64,000 nucleotides of DNA from Robertmurraya sp. FSL R5-0851 (GTDB taxonomy: Bacteria; Bacillota; Bacilli; Bacillales; Cytobacillaceae), in assembly GCF_038002965.1 (NCBI RefSeq), contig NZ_JBBOOE010000001.1, forward strand, positions 2,585,001 to 2,649,000. Reading direction: 5' to 3'. Below, in pieces: positions 16,497 to 24,922 of this stretch. The notes under the pieces are model-generated. The model made no database searches. It saw only the letters and a program-made list of their open reading frames with translations, and had not been told where the DNA came from. A program made the position numbers and the translations under genes. Each line of letters opens with the position of its first letter. The stretch's first letter is position 1.

Positions 16497-17516
16497 TTAT
16501 ATATTTGTTTTTGTGATCATGAGCTCTAGCCCTAAATTCTGTAATCCTAACAAATAGTCTTGTTTCCAATTACTTTCGGTTAGTTCAGGAAGATGCTCAC
16601 ACGGAACATAGATCGAACTTTGTTTTTTAATCTTTTCAAGAACCTTTTCATTCACTTCACCATGACAAAAAATAACCATATGAGGGTTTATTATTGCAAC
16701 AAATGTAGCTACTAACCTACTTACCGCATCCAATGAATGATCATCAAGAAATGCCGATCGATTTTCCAAGGCTTGAAAGAAGTTTTGTTTTTCGTACTGA
16801 GGAACAAAGGATACCTCACCTGAGAAAAAGGAACGTCCACGCACTACATCTCCATTAATTAAAACACCAGCCCCTGGACCATTATGGCCAAAATACAAGT
16901 ATACGAGAGACTGATTGTCCGTATGCCCGAGCGATTTAAAGTAGCCAAGTACGGCTGCATTCATATCGTTTTCCACTACAACAGGGATAGAAAAAAGATT
17001 TTCATAATATCCTTTTAAATCAAAATTCTGCAAATGGTCATAATCAGGTATGTAAAATATACGACCATTATCGACCGACCCAGGTACGCCAATCGCAATG
17101 GAAGATATTCCTGGATACTCCGCAATGATGTCCTGTATACGCTTTGTTAACAGACTTAAATCGTTATTCTTTAATACGCTTGACGTGTTCCCTTGCTTCT
17201 TTACCTCACCCAAACAATTAAAAACGGTATAGTGAGTTTCATTACTTTCTAAAAATATTGCCAAGCCCAACATATACTCTGGATTGTATGAATAGCGTTT
17301 AGCCCTTCTTCCTCCACTCGAATCATCAAGGCCAACCACCAACAGTTCTCCATCCTTTTCCATTTGCGTGAGAAACTTGCTAATCGTAGGAAAACTAATT
17401 CCTAATTTATTACTTAATTCAACTTTTGTTGCACTCCCTAGTTCAAGTAATCCCGTTCGAATTCCCTTTAAGATGACATTTTTCATTGATTTCGGAGTTG
17501 CAATTAAATCACTCAT
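16497..17516 (-). CDS. ROK-family transcriptional regulator
   Basis: This 339-residue protein has an N-terminal winged helix (GLLELGSATKVELSNKLGISFPTISKFLTQMEK) and a C-terminal ROK domain (AIGVPGSVDNGRI, VENDMNAAVLGYF, FGHNGPGAGVLING). The zinc-binding CxCGxxGCxE cluster seen in many ROK proteins is not visible; the segment reads FVPQYEKQNFFQ. It is likely a repressor of the adjacent MFS gene and of itself, responding to a sugar. ATG 17516 follows GGTGGTGAAG. A perfect inverted repeat lies 24 bases upstream. Confidence 0.85.
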   Translation of the reverse strand: MSDLIATPKSMKNVILKGIRTGLLELGSATKVELSNKLGISFPTISKFLTQMEKDGELLVVGLDDSSGGRRAKRYSYNPEYMLGLAIFLESNETHYTVFNCLGEVKKQGNTSSVLKNNDLSLLTKRIQDIIAEYPGISSIAIGVPGSVDNGRIFYIPDYDHLQNFDLKGYYENLFSIPVVVENDMNAAVLGYFKSLGHTDNQSLVYLYFGHNGPGAGVLINGDVVRGRSFFSGEVSFVPQYEKQNFFQALENRSAFLDDHSLDAVSRLVATFVAIINPHMVIFCHGEVNEKVLEKIKKQSSIYVPCEHLPELTESNWKQDYLLGLQNLGLELMITKTNI

Positions 17517-17539
17517 CACTTCACCACCGTTTCAAGACA

Positions 17540-17561
17540 CTTATTAAACATCTTTAATAAG
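17540..17561. promoter_or_regulatory. probable ROK operator
   Basis: CTTATTAAA CATC TTTAATAAG is a perfect 9-bp inverted repeat with a 4-bp spacer, just upstream of the ROK gene. Its form and position fit an autoregulatory operator. Confidence 0.7.
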
Positions 17562-17622
17562 TTACAAAAATACAATAGCACACTAAAAACGTGCACACAA
17601 TAACAAATTTTTTTTAAAATCA

Positions 17623-17655
17623 AAAAGAGTCAACCAGTTAAGGCTGACTCTTTTA
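17623..17655 (-). terminator. terminator after yjcZ-like gene
   Basis: AAAAGAGTCA (17623-17632) pairs with TGACTCTTTT (17646-17655); on the minus strand a T-rich tract follows. Confidence 0.75.
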
Positions 17656-17670
17656 CATATTTATGCCATT

Positions 17671-17748
17671 TAGGCAACAAACGCAGAACCAACAATAATT
17701 AACAAGATGAATAGTACAACGATTAACGCAAAACTATTGTTATACATT
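17671..17748 (-). CDS. YjcZ-family sporulation peptide
   Basis: This 25-residue hydrophobic peptide reads MYNNSFALIVVLFILLIIVG then SAFVA. The core FALIVVLFILLIIVG is the signature of YjcZ/YrpG-type sporulation proteins, which are usually 25-50 residues with a Gly/Tyr-rich head; here the head is very short. A GGGAGGTG site lies 8 bases before ATG 17748, and a hairpin terminator follows the stop. The membrane-spanning core suggests a forespore or coat-associated membrane location. Confidence 0.85.
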
Positions 17749-17850
17749 CATAAACACCTCCCTAAAGCGTTACCATACTATCCTATGATGACAGAAAGAA
17801 ATCGGAAGGGCGAATGCCTACTCATCAATACTGGAAAATATTCCCTATCC

Positions 17851-18284
17851 TTAATCCTCCAGAATGGCTTTTATCTTTTTCAAATCCTTTATATTTGCTT
17901 TCTTCATCATCGTGGACATAAAAGGAGAGAAAAGTTTAGAGAAGCCAGTGGGAATTCCCCTATTTCGAAGAGTCATACGAGTAACATCCCTTTCAATTTC
18001 CTCCCATGTATAGATAGTCTCCATTGGAAACGGACCAGAAGAAGTCTTCATGACTAACTTCTTCCCTGGTTGGAATTCAGTAATCTCGTATACATAAGCA
18101 AGTTCTCGTCCAAGAAAATTTGCTTTAAATGCAATTTGAGATCCTTTCTGTATCGTTTTTTCAGTTTTCCATTCGGCCGACTGTATATTACATACCATTC
18201 TAGAGCATTTTCCGGATTGGATGCATACGTTGTTACTTTTTCTAACGGACGATTTATGATGATTTCAGTAAACACGTCTACCAT
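17851..18284 (-). pseudogene. SRPBCC-family protein, 1-base frameshift
   Basis: The first frame (from 18284) reads MVDVFTEIIINRPLEKVTTYASNPENALEWYV. The second (to 17851) continues NIQSAEWKTEKTIQKGSQIAFKANFLGRELAYVYEIT and ends LKKIKAILED. One base is missing near 18186-18196, where TGGTATGT-AATATA should read W-Y-V-N-I. Restored, the gene encodes 144 residues, the usual size of these START-like proteins. Without correction neither half carries the full fold. It is followed upstream by an ArsR-SRPBCC gene in the same direction. Confidence 0.82.
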
Positions 18285-18315
18285 GATTATGTTCCTCCAG
18301 TTGAGATTGGATCAG

Positions 18316-19104
18316 CTATTGTTCTTCAACATATTTTTTTAATAACGTGCCAAGAAGATGCTTCCATCCATGAGTATGTGATTCCTCCCATTCTTCTTCA
18401 AGAATGCCTGAAGCTGTATGAGATAATTGAAGGGTTGTAACGCCTTCTTTTTCAATCAATCGATAGGTATATGCACTATTAACAGCCCCACGCATGCCTA
18501 AATGACCATGTAGTCGAATTTCCTCTGGAGCATTTACATAATACACATTTCCCCATACTGCTCCATCATTTTCGCCCCATTTTTCAATAAATTGTCCTCC
18601 TGGTACAGGGTCAAAAGAAAAGGTTGACGGCACACCTTTTGGAGCTAACCGAAATTCCCACCAGTCTTCTGCCTTCTCGGTTAACGCTTTAAAAACCTTT
18701 TCCCGTGGTGCGTTTATGACTACTTCTTGCTCAATACGGAACACTCGTGCTTGTTTTGATTGATCCATTTCTAGTTCTCCTCCTGTTTGTTCAGCTACTG
18801 ATTTTAAATTCAGTAGTGATTGGGCATCCTTCTTCATATATTTCCCAACCCATCTTTTGTTCATTTCCTCTAATGGAATGACATTTAGATAATTAAACCT
18901 GTACTTCCCTTCTCGTCGAACAATTACTAAGTTGCCTTCTTGCAAGGCTGATAAATGCTTCATTATTGCATATCTTGATACTTCGGGGAAAAAATCATTT
19001 AGTTCTCCCGTCGTTTGGGGCGATTGTTTCAATATATCAAGAATGCGTCTTCGGATCGGGTGGCCCAGTGCTTTAAAAAGAGCCGAAGGTTCATCCTCCA
19101 TCAT
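18316..19104 (-). CDS. ArsR-type HTH fused to SRPBCC (AHSA1-like) domain
   Basis: This 262-residue protein has an N-terminal winged helix (LFKALGHPIRRRILDILKQSPQTTGELNDFF..., about residues 1-95). A C-terminal START-like domain follows (VFRIEQEVVINAPREKVFKALTEKAEDWWEFR to the end, about 120-262). ATG 19104 follows GGAAAGG; the upstream Met at 19134 lacks a good site. No metal-binding CxC motif of ArsR repressors is seen, so the ligand is probably a hydrophobic molecule held by the second domain. It sits just before another SRPBCC gene, which it may regulate. Confidence 0.85.
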   Translation of the reverse strand: MMEDEPSALFKALGHPIRRRILDILKQSPQTTGELNDFFPEVSRYAIMKHLSALQEGNLVIVRREGKYRFNYLNVIPLEEMNKRWVGKYMKKDAQSLLNLKSVAEQTGGELEMDQSKQARVFRIEQEVVINAPREKVFKALTEKAEDWWEFRLAPKGVPSTFSFDPVPGGQFIEKWGENDGAVWGNVYYVNAPEEIRLHGHLGMRGAVNSAYTYRLIEKEGVTTLQLSHTASGILEEEWEESHTHGWKHLLGTLLKKYVEEQ

Positions 19105-19239
19105 AATGATCCTTTCCAGATTCGTTTTAAACATATCATGTTACCTTATGGTCACTTATTATATGTGACTAAATGGTAACATATTAATTATTAAAAAGGA
19201 AGAGCTTAATATCAAATCAGCTAATCCTTTATTATTCCT

Positions 19240-19290
19240 ATAAAGTCGTACCCATTTTGATCTTCCATGTCTTATTAAAGATATTTCCAT
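19240..19290 (-). pseudogene. histidine phosphatase N-terminal relic
   Basis: From ATG 19290 the minus strand reads MEISLIRHGRSKW, the RHG active-site start of the phosphoglycerate-mutase/histidine phosphatase family, after which similarity is lost. No downstream domain remains, so this looks like a gene relic. Confidence 0.4.
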
Positions 19291-19475
19291 AAATAGCTCT
19301 CCTACTGAAGAAGCAATGTAAATAAAATTCAAACTGCCCACCCCGCTCTAAAACCAATAAAGGCACAAAAACGTAAATCACTTTCCAATCATATAATTAA
19401 ATTTATGAATTACAATGTCTCAAACAGAAAGTAAAATAGGATTGCCAGTGCAACCCCCTAATCGTTTATCTGGAC

Positions 19476-19772
19476 CTATTTCATGTTTAAAAAAGGAACT
19501 AAAATGAGAAGTAAACATGCACAAAAAACTAATACATTCGTAACTTTTTTGGGAAGCTTTTCTCTCCCCTTCCCATTATACCATCCACTAAACTGCCATC
19601 TATTCCGATATAAAACAAAAAAGAGAATAAAAATGGAAAGAAAAAGCATCCACTCTTTATTAGCTAAATTTATTTCTAGATACTCATGAATAAGTGTAAA
19701 TAGCGTCCAAAATAAGCTCCCTAGAAAACCGAACAATAATACGATTCGCACCAGTTCTAATAGGATCCTCAT
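19476..19772 (-). CDS. small membrane protein, function unknown
   Basis: This 98-residue protein has three likely membrane helices at about residues 4-27, 40-58 and 76-95. A polar loop (NRWQFSGWYNGKGREKLPKK) lies between the second and third. I do not recognise a named family. It lies 14 bases after the monooxygenase-type gene on the same strand and may belong to the same transcript as the GNAT gene upstream. Confidence 0.6.
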   Translation of the reverse strand: MRILLELVRIVLLFGFLGSLFWTLFTLIHEYLEINLANKEWMLFLSIFILFFVLYRNRWQFSGWYNGKGREKLPKKVTNVLVFCACLLLILVPFLNMK

Positions 19773-19786
19773 AAAATATCTCAGAC

Positions 19787-20080
19787 TTAAAGTTCAACCT
19801 TACTAAAATGCTCTACTGTAGGAAACGGGTCATAAAAACGGTGTAATAATAGTTTCCACTCCTGGTACTCTGCTGACCCACGAAATCCAATTGTGTGGTC
19901 CTCTAGTGTGTCCCATTTCACAAGTAATAAATACTTGCCCTTTACTTCTAAGCAGCGCTGTAACTCATGTGAAAGATAGCCTCTCATACTCGAAATAATC
20001 CCGGATGCTTGTCGAAATGCCTCCTCGTATTCCTCTTCAAGACCCTCTCTTACCTGAAGCATTACCGCTTCTAATATCAT
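19787..20080 (-). CDS. antibiotic biosynthesis monooxygenase (ABM) domain protein
   Basis: This 97-residue ferredoxin-like ABM-domain protein opens MILEAVMLQVREGLEEEYEEAFRQASGII. It has the characteristic RGYLSHELQRCLEVKGKYLLLVKWDTLEDH in the middle and FYDPFPTVEHFSKVEL at the end. Family members are cofactor-free monooxygenases or haem-related proteins, usually dimers. It lies 22 bases downstream of a GNAT gene, with GGGGAAG before the start. Confidence 0.85.
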   Translation of the reverse strand: MILEAVMLQVREGLEEEYEEAFRQASGIISSMRGYLSHELQRCLEVKGKYLLLVKWDTLEDHTIGFRGSAEYQEWKLLLHRFYDPFPTVEHFSKVEL

Positions 20081-20102
20081 AAAAAACTTCCCCTTTCTTT
20101 TC

Positions 20103-20555
20103 TTACAAGTTTCTTGATAGTCGAATCATATCTCTACAATGGATACCATTTTCGTAGATTTCCTCGGGGTAGTGCTTATTAAAAAAGTCGATGTCTACTC
20201 CCACAATCCGAAAGCCACATTTTTGATAAAGAGCCAGCTGTCCAATGCTGGAATTACCGGTACCAATTTCTATTCGTTGAAATCCTCGATCCTTCGCTAT
20301 CTGAATGGCGTGCAAAATAAGCTTTTTACCGAGCCCTTTTCCTTGTTTACTCTCTAAAACGGACAGATTTACTAGTTCAACGGTTTCAGGTCTAGTAGGG
20401 AGTATTACGTACACGCCAACGATTATTTTGGAATCTTCTGCTATATAGCAATCCCCCCTATTGATATACTCTTCTACTATTTTTGGAGAAGGATCAGCTT
20501 GAAGTAACAAATCGAATGGCACTGATTCCCCCGTATTAAGCTTTCGTATTTTCAT
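20103..20555 (-). CDS. GNAT N-acetyltransferase
   Basis: This is a 150-residue Gcn5-related acetyltransferase. The acetyl-CoA motif A is VLESKQGKGLGKKLILHAIQIAKDRG (Q/G-x-x-G-x-G/A), followed by RIEIGTGNSSIGQLALYQKCGF in motif B. The substrate is unknown. Its start overlaps the end of a decayed HisRS-like gene by 4 bases, so it was probably the second gene of that operon. Confidence 0.85.
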   Translation of the reverse strand: MKIRKLNTGESVPFDLLLQADPSPKIVEEYINRGDCYIAEDSKIIVGVYVILPTRPETVELVNLSVLESKQGKGLGKKLILHAIQIAKDRGFQRIEIGTGNSSIGQLALYQKCGFRIVGVDIDFFNKHYPEEIYENGIHCRDMIRLSRNL

Positions 20556-21075
20556 ATATATTTCTCACCTGCTGTCGTGATACTTTCCATTATACACCAT
20601 AATTTTATTTTAAAATGGTCTGTTCTTTCCTGACCTGATTTTATCTCTTTTATTTTAATTTGATTCAATTTTATTTCCTCTTCTCCTATGATACTGACAC
20701 TTGGAAAACGTTCTTTGTTTGCTTTTTCCATCAACTTCCCAAGTTTCTTTTTTCCTAATTCCATTTCTACGTTATAACCCCTTTCCCTAAGCTGCTCCGC
20801 CACTTTTAATGACTCTATTTCAGAGTTAATTGGAATAATATAATAATCGATACTAGATTCCTCCTGGTTCATCTTCTTGATTGCGCTAATCGCTGTATAG
20901 ATTACATCCAACCCAAATGAAATTCCTACGGTTGAAAACTTCTGATCTGTTCCAAGCAATCCACCAATTGCGTTATTGTAAATGCTGATTTAGTTCCCCC
21001 AACTCACTAATTTCTGGAAATCACAGACTCTAAATGCTGATTTAGTTCCCCCAACTCACTAATTTCTGGATATCC
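20552..21075 (-). pseudogene. histidyl-tRNA synthetase-like gene, decayed
   Basis: The 135-residue C-terminal frame (20552-20959) reads LLGTDQKFSTVGISFGLDVIYTAI, the class II motif 3 region of HisRS-like proteins, then an anticodon-binding domain (YYIIPINSEIESLKVAEQLRERGYNVEME). Just upstream the minus strand reads PEISELGELNQHL, a segment that normally lies before the active site, and then NAIGG. The catalytic part between these is missing, and the upstream piece is present as a 40-bp duplication with stop codons around it. This is a pseudogene of a HisS paralogue; the essential hisS must lie elsewhere. Confidence 0.72.
20979..21070. repeat. 40-bp direct repeat in the HisRS relic
   Basis: Bases 20979-21018 and 21031-21070 are identical over 40 bp with a 12-bp spacer. 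Both copies encode PEISELGELNQHL on the minus strand, so this is a tandem duplication inside a dying gene, not a CRISPR. Confidence 0.85.
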
Positions 21076-21117
21076 AAGGAGCTAAACCCTTCAATAGCTC
21101 CGCCCTAAATAATAAAA

Positions 21118-21146
21118 AAGATGAGGACCTCTTTGGTCTTCATCTT
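21118..21146 (-). terminator. terminator after the TraB-family gene
   Basis: AAGATGAGGACC pairs with GGTCTTCATCTT around TCTTT; on the minus strand it is followed by TTTTTT. Confidence 0.75.
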
Positions 21147-21152
21147 CTTACA

Positions 21153-22319
21153 TTATAAGTTCTCGAAAAATACTCGAATAACGTCTGCTCCACCAATAAC
21201 TGTTCCAAGTGTACTTCCAAGATTTGATAATACAACAATTAATAAGATTCGGCTAACTTTGTTTTTCCAGAATCCTTTTACACTAAACACGTCTTCAGAC
21301 AACGTTTCAAAATCCTTAACACTTGGGCGTCTGACATAAGCTTGGGCAAGTCCGGCAAACCAGCCTGCTGCCAGAACTGGGTTTAAGGAAGTAATCGGTG
21401 CTGCCAAAAAGGCTGTTAAAACCGTCAATGGATGACCGAGTGCAATTGCTGCTCCTAATGCGGATAATCCACCGTGCCACAAAATCCAGCTGAATGTTTG
21501 GGATAACCCTGCTTGCGGGTTTGCAATAAACGTATACGCAATGATTGCTAAGATCATTACTGGAATACTCCAGCCAATGATTTTTGGCCATTTTGATTTA
21601 GGGGGAACAGAGGTTAGCTTTGCTAAGTCCTGTTCTTTTTTAATTTCTTCCTTGATACCTGGTACATGTGCTGCTCCAAGTACGGCAACAATTTTTTCTC
21701 CAGGAGCCTCTTTTATTTTTTGTGCAAGATATTGGTCTCGTTCGTCAATCAGAGGTTTCTTTAATCGCGGAAAGGTTTCCGTAAATTCATTAAGGATCGC
21801 TTGAAGCGTATCCTGACTTTTCATTTTTTCCAATTCTTCTTCCGTAATACTTTCCTTGCTAAAAATACCTGCGATCACTTGGCTTAAAAGAAGCGCTTTT
21901 CCTTTAAGGCCAATGCCACCCCAAATTCTAGCAAAGGTAATTTGAATATTCCGATCGGCGAGTACAAGTGTTGCGCCCGATTCCTTCGCTGATTCAATTC
22001 CTTGTATCATTTCCTGCCCTGCTTTAATGCCAAACTGATTGGCCATTCGATTTTGAAAGGAAGAAATCGCCAAATTCATCAGTAATAAGGAGGCTTTCTT
22101 TTCCTTAATCACTTGAATTATATCCATTTCCTTCCACTTGTTACCTTCCGTAATCGATTGGTATCTTTGCTTATCCAACTCTACACACACAGCATCAGGT
22201 TTCTCAGCTTCAATAACCTCTTTCACCTGCTCAGCACTATGCTTCGACACATGGGCAGTCCCAATAAGTATGTATTCTTTTCCATCTAGATGAATCCTTG
22301 TTATGTTATCTTCTACCAT
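21153..22319 (-). CDS. TraB/PrgY-family membrane protein
   Basis: This is a 388-residue TraB-domain protein. The N-terminal half has the conserved IGTAHVSKHSAEQV, PDAVCVELDKQRY and VVAVLGAAHVPGI-type motifs, which hold the His and Glu residues of the Tiki/TraB fold. The C-terminal 140 residues have about four membrane helices, with GGLSALGAAIALGHPLTVLTAFLAAPITSLNPV. Family members are thought to be metalloprotease-like; enterococcal TraB and PrgY limit pheromone activity. No plasmid context is present, so a housekeeping role is likely. Confidence 0.9.
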   Translation of the reverse strand: MVEDNITRIHLDGKEYILIGTAHVSKHSAEQVKEVIEAEKPDAVCVELDKQRYQSITEGNKWKEMDIIQVIKEKKASLLLMNLAISSFQNRMANQFGIKAGQEMIQGIESAKESGATLVLADRNIQITFARIWGGIGLKGKALLLSQVIAGIFSKESITEEELEKMKSQDTLQAILNEFTETFPRLKKPLIDERDQYLAQKIKEAPGEKIVAVLGAAHVPGIKEEIKKEQDLAKLTSVPPKSKWPKIIGWSIPVMILAIIAYTFIANPQAGLSQTFSWILWHGGLSALGAAIALGHPLTVLTAFLAAPITSLNPVLAAGWFAGLAQAYVRRPSVKDFETLSEDVFSVKGFWKNKVSRILLIVVLSNLGSTLGTVIGGADVIRVFFENL

Positions 22320-22428
22320 AGATACCTTCCTTTAAAAACCATCACATGATTTGTCTACTAACCTAATAATGATGTCTATATTTTTTGTCCATTATATCAT
22401 GAACGCATCATCAATTGCGCCTTTTACC

Positions 22429-22962
22429 TTAGCTATCTTTATCAATAATGCCATCAAAATGAATCGTTTGCTTTCGACGAATCCCTAGGTTTTTATATTC
22501 AATTACCATTTTAGCAATGTCTTCGTCCCAATTGTTATCTTTCAGTTGCACCTTTAATACAATCTCTAGTTTTTCATTTGTTACTTTATAATTTTCGACT
22601 GGACGAAGCCGTTCCACAACTCCCTCTTCAGTGGCATCAACTTCGTAAAACATGGAACCAAAATCCTCATCTATAATGAATGGGATGATTTCTATTTGAT
22701 CTTTCTCTTCTTTTATATCCGTACCATCTTCTTTAAGAAAAAGAATATCTTTTATCACTGGTTTTCCTATCCCGTTCCAATCCAAGGAATAGCCTAAGTA
22801 AATGGGTGTTTTTTGTTCGAAGAATATTTCATTATCTTTCGTTACCCAAGAATGGCTCCACTTTACAAATTCACCATTTTTAATGTAATAGGTGAACACT
22901 GAAAAAATAGATAAGATAAAGATACCAAAGACAAATAAAAACAAGTTCTTATGAGTTTTCAC
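22429..22962 (-). CDS. membrane-anchored protein, function unknown
   Basis: This 177-residue protein has one N-terminal membrane segment (LFLFVFGIFILSIFSVFTYYI, residues 6-26) without a lipobox Cys. A mostly beta extracellular domain rich in charged residues follows. I do not recognise a family. It stands alone between the TraB-type gene and a divergent histidine kinase, with GGAGGGC before the start. Confidence 0.6.
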   Translation of the reverse strand: MKTHKNLFLFVFGIFILSIFSVFTYYIKNGEFVKWSHSWVTKDNEIFFEQKTPIYLGYSLDWNGIGKPVIKDILFLKEDGTDIKEEKDQIEIIPFIIDEDFGSMFYEVDATEEGVVERLRPVENYKVTNEKLEIVLKVQLKDNNWDEDIAKMVIEYKNLGIRRKQTIHFDGIIDKDS

Positions 22963-23148
22963 CCTAGCCCTCCTTTTTAATAATCTTGCTTAAAATCATT
23001 TACGAAGAGGCTTAGAAAAAGTTTCGATAACTTTATTAATTACCCCCATCTTCTTTATGTTTTTCCCCAAGGGTAAAACACTTGGATAAAAGATACATAT
23101 TCCATGTTATAATACAATTTGCATTTATTATTTTTGAGGTGCTATTCA

Positions 23149-24762
23149 ATGAATGAAAAGGAACCGCATTATGTCACACTTTCAAAGCTGAAGTGTAAAG
23201 AAATTGGGATGAAGCCAAATGAGATCGTTCGTCCCAGAGTAACTTTATCCAAATTAGATGTTCAAAAAAGACAAGAAGCGTATAGAGAAATACTGTCAGT
23301 TGTTCGTTTCTTTTCCGAAAAACTGATTCTTACTTTACAAGAAACTCCTATTTTTATAGCTATTTCAGATGCAGAAGGTTACCTATTAGACCTCGCAGGT
23401 GACGACCTCATTAAGTCTACTATTGATCAATTTGGTATTCACTTGGGAAGTTTATTTAGACAAGAAGATACAGGAACGAATGTAGTTAGTCTGGCATTAG
23501 AACACAAGCATCCCGTTCAGTTAGTAGGAAAGGACCATTACCACACCTTTCTTCATGAAATGGCTTGCTATGGCGCACCTTTTCATTACAAAGATGAGGA
23601 TAATCTATTAGGTAGTGTAAATATAATGGTCCCTGTTGCTTTTCACAATCCTTTATTTTTGCCAATGCTTAACCAATTAGTCGATTCTATTGAGAGAGAA
23701 TTGCTTTTAAGAAAACAAAATCGTAAGCTTAATATCTTTAATCAAGTATTGCTAAATGGAGCCAGAAACGGAATCATTATTACAAATGCAAATGGGATCA
23801 TTTTAGAATTTACTGATTTTGTTAAGGAAATCTTTCAACATTCTTTTACAAGTATTAATGAACTTCCTATAATAGGAAACTATTTTAAAAAGGTTCTTAC
23901 TTTGCATGAAATTTATGATAGTAAAGAAGTCATTTTTCAAAGTACTATTGGAGACCAAATTATTTGTCTTTTCGATGCACAACCGATTTATGAGGGTGAC
24001 AAGGTTATCGGAGCGTACGGACAACTACGTGACATGACCGATCGCTTTTTTATGGAGGAAAAGATAAAGACGGCAGAAAAACAAGTATTAGCGGGGCGTA
24101 TCGCGGCTGGTATCGCGGCTGGTATCGCGCATGAAATAAGGAATCCTCTAACAACTGTACGTGGGTACCTCCAATTCCTTGAAAAAGAGGTGGGGAGTGA
24201 TACCGGTCAATTATTTTCGAATCTACTCATTCCGGAAATTGATCGTGCGAATAAAATTATTACAGATTTTCTAAGTATTGCAAAGCCTTCCGAAAAAGCG
24301 TTTGAACGCATGCAAATAAAGCATTTCTTTACAGACTATTTATGGAATTTCCTTAAAAGTGAAGCTTTGCTGCACAACGTAAATCTGGATTTTCATATAC
24401 CATCACATACGGAGAATCTATTTATCTTATGCAATCGTGAAGAGTTGCTTCAGGTATTTATTAATCTATTTCAAAATTCTTTACAGGCAGAAAGTGATAT
24501 TCCACTAGAAGTAAGAATCTGTACTAATGTAGAAGATGAGTATATTCAAATAAAGTTCAGTGATAATGGAAAAGGGATTCCTAGCTCCATTCTGACAAAT
24601 ATTTTCGAGCCATTTTTTTCAACGAAGGATATGGGGACCGGTTTGGGCCTATCGGTTTCACTGAAAATTATTGAAAATCACAATGGTCATATGACTGCCA
24701 AAAGCATGGAAAATTCAGGGACCACATTTGTAATAGAACTCCCCATTCATAAAAAGCCATAA
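23149..24762 (+). CDS. sensor histidine kinase (AcoR-like GAF, PAS, HisKA, HATPase)
   Basis: This is a 537-residue soluble kinase. The N-terminal GAF-like region (about residues 55-200) has DAEGYLLDLAGDD, DTGTNVVSLALEHKHPVQL and HYHTFLHEMACYGAPFHY, the pattern seen in AcoR-type activators. A PAS domain follows (about 205-310). HisKA has H328 in GIAHEIRNPLTTVRGYLQFL, and the HATPase has NLFQNSLQAE, DNGKGIP and GTGLGLSVSLKIIENHNG. A 12-bp tandem duplication adds AAGI directly before the H-box. No response regulator adjoins it, as with KinA-type sporulation phosphorelay kinases. ATG 23149 follows TTGAGGTG; TTATAAT at 23107-23113 may be the -10. Confidence 0.87.
   Translation: MNEKEPHYVTLSKLKCKEIGMKPNEIVRPRVTLSKLDVQKRQEAYREILSVVRFFSEKLILTLQETPIFIAISDAEGYLLDLAGDDLIKSTIDQFGIHLGSLFRQEDTGTNVVSLALEHKHPVQLVGKDHYHTFLHEMACYGAPFHYKDEDNLLGSVNIMVPVAFHNPLFLPMLNQLVDSIERELLLRKQNRKLNIFNQVLLNGARNGIIITNANGIILEFTDFVKEIFQHSFTSINELPIIGNYFKKVLTLHEIYDSKEVIFQSTIGDQIICLFDAQPIYEGDKVIGAYGQLRDMTDRFFMEEKIKTAEKQVLAGRIAAGIAAGIAHEIRNPLTTVRGYLQFLEKEVGSDTGQLFSNLLIPEIDRANKIITDFLSIAKPSEKAFERMQIKHFFTDYLWNFLKSEALLHNVNLDFHIPSHTENLFILCNREELLQVFINLFQNSLQAESDIPLEVRICTNVEDEYIQIKFSDNGKGIPSSILTNIFEPFFSTKDMGTGLGLSVSLKIIENHNGHMTAKSMENSGTTFVIELPIHKKP
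24099..24122 (+). repeat. 12-bp tandem duplication in the kinase H-box
   Basis: TATCGCGGCTGG occurs twice in a row (24099-24110, 24111-24122) and a third copy begins. It inserts four residues (AAGI) ahead of HEIRNP without shifting the frame. Confidence 0.9.
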
Positions 24763-24765
24763 TAA

Positions 24766-24799
24766 AACAGCAGCTCCACGACTAACGGAAGCTGCTGTT
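24766..24799 (+). terminator. terminator after the kinase gene
   Basis: AACAGCAGCTCC pairs with GGAAGCTGCTGTT, followed by a T-rich stretch. Confidence 0.8.
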
Positions 24800-24836
24800 C
24801 ATTTTACATTTTACACTCTACCAGTCCCTAATTGCA

Positions 24837-24887
24837 TCATCCTTGCTCTACCACCATTGCAATTCCTTGTCCCCCACCAATACTATC
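24837..24887 (-). pseudogene. thiolase C-terminal relic
   Basis: The minus strand reads DSIGGGQGIAMVVEQG and stop. This matches the Cys-x-Gly-Gly-Gly active-site loop at the very end of acetyl-CoA acetyltransferases, with the catalytic Cys position changed. Only about 16 codons remain. Confidence 0.6.
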
Positions 24888-24922
24888 TTATTTCTTGCAC
24901 AGCATAGTACTCTGAAAATTCA

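Noticed and set aside
20979..21070. Two 40-bp identical repeats as the start of a CRISPR array
   Set aside because: There are only two copies with a 12-bp spacer, and both encode the same peptide of a decayed HisRS-like gene, so a tandem duplication explains them.
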